Source: Clostridia bacterium
Lineage (GTDB): Bacteria > Bacillota > Clostridia > Christensenellales > Borkfalkiaceae
DNA: 64,000 bases
Assembly: GCA_017886575.1 (NCBI GenBank)
Contig: JAGHJP010000003.1
Location: forward strand, 1 to 64,000
Direction of reading: 5' to 3'
How positions within the stretch are numbered: position 1 is the first letter of the stretch; the number at the start of each line of letters is the position of its first letter. The position numbers were made by a program, and so were the translations under genes. The notes under the pieces were generated by a model. It saw only the letters and a list, made by a program, of their open reading frames with translations. It was not told where the DNA came from and made no database searches. Below are positions 56,872 through 64,000 of the stretch, one piece after another.

Positions 56872-57480
56872 ATGTCGAATACCGAAAAAATCAACGGTTA
56901 CACCAAGGAAGAAGCCAAAGCGCTGGTCGACTACATCTCGGCGGGCAAAAAAGAGGGCAAGGCGCTCTCCTATCTCTTCGCTTCCTTCGGCAAGGAGCAC
57001 GGCCGCGCCAAGGGCAGCGTGCGCAATTATTACTACACCCTTTTGAAACAGCGGGGAGACGAGCGCGTGGTGCGCCTTCTGGACGGCACGGATCTCTCCG
57101 TGGAAAAGATCCGCGCCTTTTCCGAGGAGGAGACGGACGCCGCGCTCAAAAGCATTCTGGCGGAAAAGGCGAAGGGCATGTCCGTGCGCAGGGCCATTCG
57201 CAACGTCGCCGCGGGGGACGAAAAACTGACCCTCAGACTGCAGAACAAGTACCGCAACCTGCTCAAAAAACAGCCCGAGCGCGTGAAGAAGATCGCCGAA
57301 TCCCTGGGGCTGGAACCTGCCGCCCCCGTCGCCCGCCGCGGCAAGAGCGCGCTGCAAAGGCGGCTGGAGACGGAAATAGACGCCCTCGTCGAGCGGCTGA
57401 CGGGCGATCTCATGGCGGAAAACGCGCGCCTCAGAGAGCGCGTCGCCGCCCTGGAAAAAAGGGAGGACAAAGGGGAATAA
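56872..57480 (+). CDS. hypothetical helical protein
   Basis: MSNTEKINGYTKEEAKALVDYISAGKKEGKALSYLFASFGKEHGRAKGSVRNYYYTLLK; coiled-coil C-terminus. Confidence 0.7.
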   Translation: MSNTEKINGYTKEEAKALVDYISAGKKEGKALSYLFASFGKEHGRAKGSVRNYYYTLLKQRGDERVVRLLDGTDLSVEKIRAFSEEETDAALKSILAEKAKGMSVRRAIRNVAAGDEKLTLRLQNKYRNLLKKQPERVKKIAESLGLEPAAPVARRGKSALQRRLETEIDALVERLTGDLMAENARLRERVAALEKREDKGE

Positions 57481-57545
57481 GGCGGCGTGAAAGTACGCAT
57501 ACTGTCCATGCGGCGGCAACGTACCGCCGCACGGAGGCTACGCAA

Positions 57546-57734
57546 ATGGAAAAAATGTTTTGTTTGGGCCTGGCGCTCGGTCTGGCGGGCGGCGCCCTCA
57601 TTGTAGCCAACAACTACAAGGCGCGTTCCCTCGTCAAAAAGGGGCAGCAGGAAGTCATGGACAAAGTGGACAAGATGATGGACGAAAAACTCAAATCCAT
57701 GGAAGGTTCCGCGTCCGGCGGGGAACAGAGCTGA
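57546..57734 (+). CDS. small membrane-anchored protein, hypothetical
   Basis: 62 aa MEKMFCLGLALGLAGGALIVANNYKARSLVKKGQQEVMDKVDKMMDEKLKSM. Confidence 0.65.
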   Translation: MEKMFCLGLALGLAGGALIVANNYKARSLVKKGQQEVMDKVDKMMDEKLKSMEGSASGGEQS

Positions 57735-57754
57735 AAAACAAACGAAAAAGCGGG

Positions 57755-57790
57755 AGGGGCGGAGAAAGCATGCTTTCTCCGCCCCTTTCG
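57755..57790. terminator. 32-nt perfect palindrome, terminator
   Basis: aggggcggagaaagcatgctttctccgcccct. Confidence 0.7.
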
Positions 57791-57891
57791 TTCGCCGCCC
57801 GCCCCGCCCGCGCAAAAGGGGCGGAAACATATTTTCGGGAAAATTCCTTCAAACGCTTGAAAAATGCGGCGGCGTATAGTATAATACGGAT

Positions 57892-58323
57892 ATGGAAAAA
57901 CGCATCCTGGCGCTGGACATCGGCGACCGCCGCATCGGCGTCGCCGTGACAGACCCCTTCAACAGCTATGCCCTGCCCGCCGAAACGTACCGCCGCACGG
58001 GGGACCTTGCCGCCGACGTCGGGGCGATGGCGAAGGCGGCGAAGGACCGCGGCGCGGGGCTCATCGTCTGCGGCCTGCCCCTCAACGCCGACGGCACCGA
58101 GAGCGCGCAGACCGAAAAGACCCGCCGCTTCATCGAAAAGCTGCAAGAGGCGGCAGGCATGCCCGTGATCTGCGAGGACGAGCGGTTCACCAGCATTGCC
58201 GCGCACGACACCCTGCACGAAGGGGGGGTGAAGGCGGAGAAGCATAAAAAGAGCGTGGACGCCGTCGCGGCGGCGTATATTCTGGAAGGATATCTTGCCC
58301 GGAAAGAGCGGGCAAATAAATAA
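57892..58323 (+). CDS. ruvX: putative pre-16S rRNA nuclease / Holliday junction resolvase-like YqgF
   Basis: RILALDIGDRRIGVAVTDPFNSYA, LIVCGLPLNADGTES, CEDERFTS, KKSVDAVAAAYILEGYL. Confidence 0.95.
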   Translation: MEKRILALDIGDRRIGVAVTDPFNSYALPAETYRRTGDLAADVGAMAKAAKDRGAGLIVCGLPLNADGTESAQTEKTRRFIEKLQEAAGMPVICEDERFTSIAAHDTLHEGGVKAEKHKKSVDAVAAAYILEGYLARKERANK

Positions 58324-58337
58324 AGGAGAGAGAAACA

Positions 58338-58640
58338 ATGAGCGAAAAAGACGAACAGATCCCCGAAGAGGAATACGAGGACGGAGTGTTGGAGCTGGTG
58401 GACGAGGATGGCAAGACCGAAAAGTTCTACCATCTGGCGACCATCGAATACAAGGGTTCGCATTACGGCATCTTCGAACTCGCCGAGCCGCAGACCGAAG
58501 AGGACGAGGGCGGGTTCGTGTTCAGCATCGAAGAGGACGGCGACGACTTCATCCTCAACGAAGTCGAGGACGACGAGCTTGCCGACGCGGTGTTCGATCT
58601 CTATCTGCAGCAGGCGGAAGAGGCGGACGACGAGGAATAA
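58338..58640 (+). CDS. DUF1292 family protein
   Basis: LVDEDGKTEKFYHLATIEYKGSHYGIFELAEPQTEEDEGGFVFSIEEDGDDFILNEVEDDEL; follows ruvX. Confidence 0.85.
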   Translation: MSEKDEQIPEEEYEDGVLELVDEDGKTEKFYHLATIEYKGSHYGIFELAEPQTEEDEGGFVFSIEEDGDDFILNEVEDDELADAVFDLYLQQAEEADDEE

Positions 58641-58733
58641 CTTTTCCCGCTTTCCGCGCCCCTTCGCGCATAAAAACGGACAACAGGAAAAAAGACCGCC
58701 CGCAGAGGGCGGCCTTTTGCCGTTTGACCGTTT

Positions 58734-58961
58734 TCAATAATCTTTCAGCCCGAGAATGTAGTCCGCCGACAGGTCCAGCGCCCTGCACAGCGCGGCAAAG
58801 GTGTCCAATTTGGGCAGTTTCTTGGTCGTCATGTACTGCGTGATCATCTCGGGTGAAACGCCCACCCGCCGCGCGATCTCCACCGTCGTCAGCCCGCTGT
58901 GTCTTATCTCTTCGCGCAGCCGTTCCTTGATCAATCGGCTGCTCTCTCCGTCACTCTTCAT
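58734..58961 (-). CDS. XRE-family HTH regulator, 75 aa
   Basis: LREEIRHSGLTTVEIARRVGVSPEMITQYMTTKKLPKLDTFAALCRALDLSADYILG. Confidence 0.9.
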   Translation of the reverse strand: MKSDGESSRLIKERLREEIRHSGLTTVEIARRVGVSPEMITQYMTTKKLPKLDTFAALCRALDLSADYILGLKDY

Positions 58962-58991
58962 GTCCCGCCGTCCCTCCTTTTCCTAAAAATA

Positions 58992-59043
58992 TAACCAATG
59001 GTTAGAAAAATGCTTGACAAATAACCGTTGGTTAGTATATAAT
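58992..59043 (+). promoter_or_regulatory. two TAACCNNTGGTTA palindromic operators with divergent-region promoter
   Basis: TAACCAATGGTTA (58992-59004), TAACCGTTGGTTA (59022-59034), 30 bp apart; TTGACA(59014)-N18-TATAAT(59038) with operator 2 in the spacer. Confidence 0.75.
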
Positions 59044-59270
59044 AACCGAGGAAAGAAAATTCCGTTTCGATGGGGGATTTTTTTGGGAACAGTGCTCGGG
59101 GGCATGAGCGCGGGCGCAAAATTTTGCAAAAAGAATATGGGTAGTGTAGGCGCGCTTCGCAGCATTTCGTTGCGGGGCGCGCATACGGGTGAAAAGAAAG
59201 GCAAGGTAATTTTACCGTAAATAAAATCGATACAGACGAAAAATATGTTGACCGGGGAGGATTTTCCGCG

Positions 59271-60082
59271 ATGAAAAGAAAAAAATCTGGAGCGTTATGA
59301 TCGGGGCGACCTTTGTCTTTTCCGTTCTGTTCGCGGCGCTGGCGACGGGCTGCAAGATCGTCATGGACGATGCAAAGACTTCGGGCAGCGGATCGGGCGA
59401 CGTGCCGGGGGACGATCTCGTCGGGGAAAAATTGTCCGAGGACGAATGGAACGATGCGTTTATCCTGCAGCTCGGCAATTTTTCCATGACGAACGAATAC
59501 ATGGAATCGGACGGTACCCGGACGGCGGGCGCAAAGTGCGATTTTCAGTTCGACGGAAAGAGTGCGCGGCTGACGATCGACGCGGACGAAAATACAGTGG
59601 AGAGCGATGCGGAAGGCTTTTTCGTGACTTACGTTGACGGGGAATGCCGGGGATATGTCTGCGAGGACGGCGTCTGGACGGAAGAGAGCTCGGACGGGTT
59701 CGATATGACGGATGAGGCGCTTTTCTATGCGACGGCAGTCGATATGGTGGAGATCGGTCTGTTCGGCGGGGACGTCGAAACGAAGGACGGGACGATCGTA
59801 TTGAAATGCGACACGTTCGCAGGCTTTGTTTTTACGGACATGTATGCCGACGCCCTTTACGACGATGAGGCGGGGACGTATACCTTTGAAAGGAGCCGAA
59901 CGGTTTCGGGGATGACGCAAACGGAACGGTATACATTGAGGTTCCTTGGCAAAAAGATCGCCCGGATCGATTACACGATAGAAGCAAAGAATATCCCCAC
60001 CTCCCAACGCGGGTACGGGGAGATGCACTTCCGCCTTTATGACGTTGGCGCGACCGAAGTAACGCCGCCGGAGCTCGGCTGA
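59271..60082 (+). pseudogene. lipoprotein gene with apparent 1-nt frameshift in a poly-A tract (intact frame from 59297)
   Basis: RBS ggggagg + ATG AAA AGA AAA AAA TCT GGA GCG TTA TGA; one extra A gives MKRKKIWSVMIGATFVFSVLFAALATGCKIV, a canonical lipoprotein signal. Confidence 0.75.
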
Positions 60083-60116
60083 AAGATGCGTCAAAAAATA
60101 TAGGGCAGGGTAAGAA

Positions 60117-60152
60117 CGTCCTGCGGCGGGAACGCCGCAGGACGAATTTTTT
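60117..60152 (+). terminator. intrinsic terminator
   Basis: cgtcctgcggcg-ggaa-cgccgcaggacg-aattttttt. Confidence 0.85.
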
Positions 60153-60436
60153 TCTGCCGCGGCCGATCGCATCCGTGTCCCGTATTCTTTCTTTGTTTTG
60201 CCGCGCGTCGGGCAAAAAAAGGGGCAAAAAAGATAAAAATACGATAATAAAGATATAAAAATTTGCGATTCGGCGCAAAAACGGTTGTCAATCGCGGGGA
60301 AATATGGTAAAATTATCGGTGCTTATAAAAATTCACACCCTGTATCCGCCGCACATTCCGTGCCCCGTAAATCTTTTTCATGCGGGGAAACATGTGGCAG
60401 AACGGCGGGAGGGGAGGTCAAACGGAGGAATTTATT

Positions 60437-61240
60437 ATGGCAGTCATCTCTATCAAACAACTTCTCGAGGCGGGCGTCCACTTCGGTCACCAGACCCGCA
60501 AATGGAACCCCAAAATGAAGCCCTACATCTTCGCGGCGCGCAACGATATTCACATCATCGACCTGCAGCTCACCGTGCAGTACATCGAAAAGGCGTATAA
60601 TTTCGTCGTCGATCAGGCAAAGCAGGGCAAGACCGTGCTCTTCGTCGGCACCAAAAAGCAGGCGCAGACCGCCATCAGGGAGGAGGCCGAACGCTGCGGC
60701 ATGCCCTATGTCAACACCCGCTGGCTGGGCGGCTGCCTGACCAACTTCAAGACCATGCGTTCCAGAGTGGAGCGCCTCGAGCAGATCGAGCGCATGGAAC
60801 AGAGCGGAGAATTCGATCTGCTGCCCAAGAAGGAAGTCATGAACCTCAAAAAGGAAAAGGATAAGCTGGAGTCCAACCTCGGCGGCATCCGCAATATGAA
60901 GACCCTTCCCGGCGTTCTCTTCGTCGTCGATCCCCACAACGAGGACATCGCGGTGGCGGAAGCGCGCAAACTGCGCATCCCCATCGTCGCCATCACCGAC
61001 ACCAACTGCGATCCCGACCTCATCGACTACGTCATCCCCGGCAACGACGACGCCATCCGCGCCATCAAACTCATCTCTTCGGTCATCGCCAACGCTGTCA
61101 TCGAAGCCAACCAGGGCGAGGAAGCGCTGTTGAGCGCGCCCCCTGCCGAATCCGCAGAAGAGGTTCCCGCCGAGGCTGCCGAAGTTTCCGAAGCTGCCGA
61201 AGAGGTTCCCGCCGCGGATGAGGCGGAGAAGGCAGAGTGA
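60437..61240 (+). CDS. rpsB: 30S ribosomal protein S2
   Basis: [44 protein letters not shown]. Confidence 0.97.
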   Translation: MAVISIKQLLEAGVHFGHQTRKWNPKMKPYIFAARNDIHIIDLQLTVQYIEKAYNFVVDQAKQGKTVLFVGTKKQAQTAIREEAERCGMPYVNTRWLGGCLTNFKTMRSRVERLEQIERMEQSGEFDLLPKKEVMNLKKEKDKLESNLGGIRNMKTLPGVLFVVDPHNEDIAVAEARKLRIPIVAITDTNCDPDLIDYVIPGNDDAIRAIKLISSVIANAVIEANQGEEALLSAPPAESAEEVPAEAAEVSEAAEEVPAADEAEKAE

Positions 61241-61289
61241 CCGTTCCGCGGGACTGTATTATTATTTAGTGTAAGGAGAAAGAAAGATC

Positions 61290-62198
61290 ATGGCATTTAC
61301 GGCTAAGGATGTTATGGCTCTGCGCGAAAAGACGGGCGCGGGCATGATGGATTGCAAGAAGGCGTTGACCGACGCCGACGGCGATATGGAAAAGGCGGGC
61401 GAACTGCTGCGCGAGCGCGGCATCGCCAAGGCGGAAAAGAAAGCTTCCCGCATCGCGGCGGAAGGCGTCGTTCTCGGCTATGTCGAGGGCAAGACGGGCG
61501 TGCTCGTCGAAGTCAACTGCGAATCGGACTTTGTCGCCAACGGCCCCAAGTTCCATGAACTGACCCTCGCGGTCGCCAAGCACATCGCGGCAAAACAGCC
61601 CGCAACGGTGGAAGAACTGCTCGCCCAGGATTTTGCCCTCGAACCCGGCAAGACGGTCGAGACCTTCATCAAAGAGCAGGTCGCCGTCATCGGCGAAAAG
61701 ATCTCCGTGCGCCGCTTCGTCGTGCGCAATTCGGAAGGCTATCAGACGACCTATATCCACCTCGGCGGCAAACTGGGCGTCCTTCTGGACGTTTCTTGCA
61801 GCGAGCTGACCGACGCTGTCAAGGAGACGGCGCACGACATCACCCTGCAGATCGCCTTCACCAAACCCGCTTATCTCACCGAGGCGGAAGTGCCCGCCGA
61901 GAAGATCGCGAAGGAGAAGGAGATCTTGAAAGAGCAGGCGATCAACGCGGGCAAGAAGCCCGAAATCGCCGAAAAGATGGTCATGGGCGGCATCAAAAAG
62001 TTCTATCAGGAGAACTGCCTCTTGGACCAGGCGTTCATCAAGGACGACAAAAAGACGGTCGCTTCCCTGTTGAAATCCGCCGGTTCGGATATGTCCGTCA
62101 ACGGCTTCGCCTTCTACGTCATGGGCGAAGGGCTGGAAAAGAAGCAGGAGGATCTCTCCGAAGAGGTCGCCAAGCAGGTCCAGGCAATGAAGAAGTAA
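61290..62198 (+). CDS. tsf: elongation factor Ts
   Basis: MAFTAKDVMALREKTGAGMMDCKKALTDADGDMEKA. Confidence 0.97.
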   Translation: MAFTAKDVMALREKTGAGMMDCKKALTDADGDMEKAGELLRERGIAKAEKKASRIAAEGVVLGYVEGKTGVLVEVNCESDFVANGPKFHELTLAVAKHIAAKQPATVEELLAQDFALEPGKTVETFIKEQVAVIGEKISVRRFVVRNSEGYQTTYIHLGGKLGVLLDVSCSELTDAVKETAHDITLQIAFTKPAYLTEAEVPAEKIAKEKEILKEQAINAGKKPEIAEKMVMGGIKKFYQENCLLDQAFIKDDKKTVASLLKSAGSDMSVNGFAFYVMGEGLEKKQEDLSEEVAKQVQAMKK

Positions 62199-62222
62199 AA
62201 ATTTTGCGCGTTTTCGTGCACG

Positions 62223-62252
62223 CTCCCGTCCCGAAAGGGGCGGGAGTTTTTT
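62223..62252 (+). terminator. terminator after tsf
   Basis: ctcccgtccc-gaaa-ggggcgggag-tttttt. Confidence 0.85.
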
Positions 62253-62279
62253 GCTTTGCGGCCGCTTGCGGGATGCGAT

Positions 62280-62590
62280 AACCGGAGAGCTTCAAGAGGC
62301 AGTGCCTCTTGAACGGGTGGGGTAGGGGGCAGCGCCCTCCGAAAAAGCAGCCTTCTGAAGCGGAACGGAGTTCCGCGTTCAACGCGGGCATGCCCGCGTC
62401 CAATTGCCCTTGGGCGATATTCAACGCAAGCCTGACGGCTTGCGTTTCCGGTACGGAAACGGAGGGCTCTGCCCTTCACCCGCCAAAGGGGGAGCAACCC
62501 CTTTGGAAACCCCAATATGGCACCTTGCACTGTCGGAAAAGATCATCGATCGTTTCCGAGCGGCCCGCCCTTGAAAATTTTCTGTCGGAC
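62280..62590. repeat. Modular hairpin-array repeat, locus G (with remnant of nested unit)
   Basis: ttcaagaggcagtgcctcttgaa, gggggcagcgccctcc, gcggaacggagttccgc, acgcgggcatgcccgcgt, gcaagcctgacggcttgc, ccaaagggggagcaaccccctttgg-type, tgtcggaaaagatcatcgatcgtttccgag remnant. Confidence 0.8.
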
Positions 62591-62660
62591 GCCCCGCCGC
62601 CGCGGCGGCGGGGCAGGAAAGAAAAAAATTTTTTTCTGAATTTTCCGAACGGGCGGCAAA

Positions 62661-62693
62661 TGTCTTGACACATGTCAAAATTTAGTGTATAGT
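62661..62693 (+). promoter_or_regulatory. nadA promoter overlapped by candidate NAD-regulator operator
   Basis: TTGACA-N17-TATAGT; TGTCTTGACACATGTCAA over -35 contains inverted repeat TGACA-ca-TGTCA. Confidence 0.65.
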
Positions 62694-62723
62694 TGCATGG
62701 TATACCAAGGAGAGGAAAGGCCC

Positions 62724-63623
62724 ATGCAGAGTGTACGCGAGCGCGTTCTGGCGCTGAAAAAGCAAAAAAATGCCGTCATCCTGGCGCATTACTATGTACC
62801 GGACGAGGTGCAGGCAGTCGCCGACTTCGTGGGGGATTCCTTTTATCTCGCCAAAGCCGCGCGGGACGCGGCGGCGGACGTCATTCTCTTTGCGGGCGTG
62901 CATTTCATGGGCGAGAGCGCGAAGATATTGAACCCCGCCCGCCGTGTGCTCCTGCCCGATCCCGCGGCGGACTGTCCCATGGCGCACATGGCAAGCGCGG
63001 AGCAGATCTCCCGCCTGCGCAAAGAGGTGAGCGACCTCGCCGTGGCGTGCTACATCAACTCCACGGCAAAGCTCAAAGCCCTCTCCGATGTGTGCGTCAC
63101 TTCCTCCAACGCGGTGAACATCGTCCGCGCGTTGCCCGAAAAGAATATCCTGTTCATTCCGGACGAAAACCTCGGCGCATTCGTCGCCGCGGCGGTCCCC
63201 GAAAAGAAATTTTATTTTTCGGGCGGGCATTGCCCCGTGCACGCCTTTTTCCCCGCCGAACGGGTGGCGCGGCTGCGGCAGGCGTACCCCGGCGCGCCCG
63301 TGCTCTCCCATCCCGAGTGCGGCGCCGCGGTGCTTGCCCTCTCCGACTTTGTCGGCAGCACGGCGGAGATCATCGCCTTCGCCGAACGGAGCGAAGGGAA
63401 GTCCTTCATTGTCTGCACGGAATCGGGCGTGCTCTTTCAGCTGCGCCGCCGCTGCCCCGGCAAGACCTTTATCGACGCGGGCATGGTATGCGCGGATATG
63501 AAAAAGATCACATTGGAAAAAGTGTTGAGGACGCTGGAAGAAGGCTCCGGCGAAGTGATTTTGGACGAAGAGGAGGCAAAGGGAGCGTACCGCCCGCTCG
63601 CGCGGATGCTCGCTTTGGGGTAA
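62724..63623 (+). CDS. nadA: quinolinate synthase
   Basis: AVILAHYYVPDEVQAVADFVGDSFYLAKAA, FAGVHFMGESAKIL, CYINSTAKLKALSDVCVTSSNAV, CTESGVLFQL. Confidence 0.96.
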   Translation: MQSVRERVLALKKQKNAVILAHYYVPDEVQAVADFVGDSFYLAKAARDAAADVILFAGVHFMGESAKILNPARRVLLPDPAADCPMAHMASAEQISRLRKEVSDLAVACYINSTAKLKALSDVCVTSSNAVNIVRALPEKNILFIPDENLGAFVAAAVPEKKFYFSGGHCPVHAFFPAERVARLRQAYPGAPVLSHPECGAAVLALSDFVGSTAEIIAFAERSEGKSFIVCTESGVLFQLRRRCPGKTFIDAGMVCADMKKITLEKVLRTLEEGSGEVILDEEEAKGAYRPLARMLALG

Positions 63624-63629
63624 GCAAAG

Positions 63630-64000
63630 ATGGAAAATCGCTTTGAAGGGCAATACGACGTGCTCATCGCGGGCATGGGTGTGGCGGGGCTCTTTTGCAC
63701 CCTGCACCTGCCCGCGGACTGCCGCGTGCTTCTCCTCTCCAAGGACGGCGCGGACAAGAGCGACTCTTTTCTGGCGCAGGGTGGCATCTGCATGCTCCGT
63801 TCGCCGGAAGATTATGCCTGTTATTTCGAGGACACCGTGCGCGCGGGGCACGGGGAAAACGACCCCGCCGCGGTGGAACTGATGATCAGGAGTTCTCCCG
63901 CCGTCATCGCCGAGCTGGTCGGCTTCGGCGTGGACTTCGCGCGGGACGAAAAGGGAAATTTCCGCCGTACCCGCGAGGGCGGGCATTCGGTCCCCCGCAT
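63630..64000 (+). CDS. nadB: L-aspartate oxidase, 5' part (runs off window)
   Basis: MENRFEGQYDVLIAGMGVAGLFCTLHLPADCRVLLLSK...SFLAQGGICMLRS...; FAD-binding motif, downstream of nadA. Confidence 0.92.
   Translation, partial: MENRFEGQYDVLIAGMGVAGLFCTLHLPADCRVLLLSKDGADKSDSFLAQGGICMLRSPEDYACYFEDTVRAGHGENDPAAVELMIRSSPAVIAELVGFGVDFARDEKGNFRRTREGGHSVPR

Overview
64 kb of a high-GC, Clostridia-like (Bacillota) chromosome; the taxonomy is inferred from gene content and order. About 60 protein genes are supported, with one tRNA (Arg-CCG), an L10 leader and many intrinsic terminators. Landmarks: a Bacillus-like run (yaaO-like, tmk, holB, ricT, trmN6-like, rsmI ... metG, tatD, rsmA), rpmG-secE-nusG-rplK-rplA-[L10 leader]-rplJ-rplL, rpsB-tsf, nadA-nadB, and a PFL locus. 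Main points for follow-up: (1) a naturally split pyruvate formate-lyase whose glycyl-radical domain is a separate 78-aa gene with its own consensus promoter; (2) at least seven loci carrying strings of short hairpins immediately 3' of genes, with a ~107-nt three-hairpin unit nested inside a hairpin loop in three of them; (3) a metallo-beta-lactamase-like protein that has lost nearly all metal ligands; (4) a lipoprotein gene broken by one base in a poly-A tract; (5) a candidate orphan antitoxin-like sRNA; (6) several well-defined operator/promoter arrangements. No CRISPR array, transposase, integrase or prophage was seen. Large antisense ORFs are GC-driven shadow frames.
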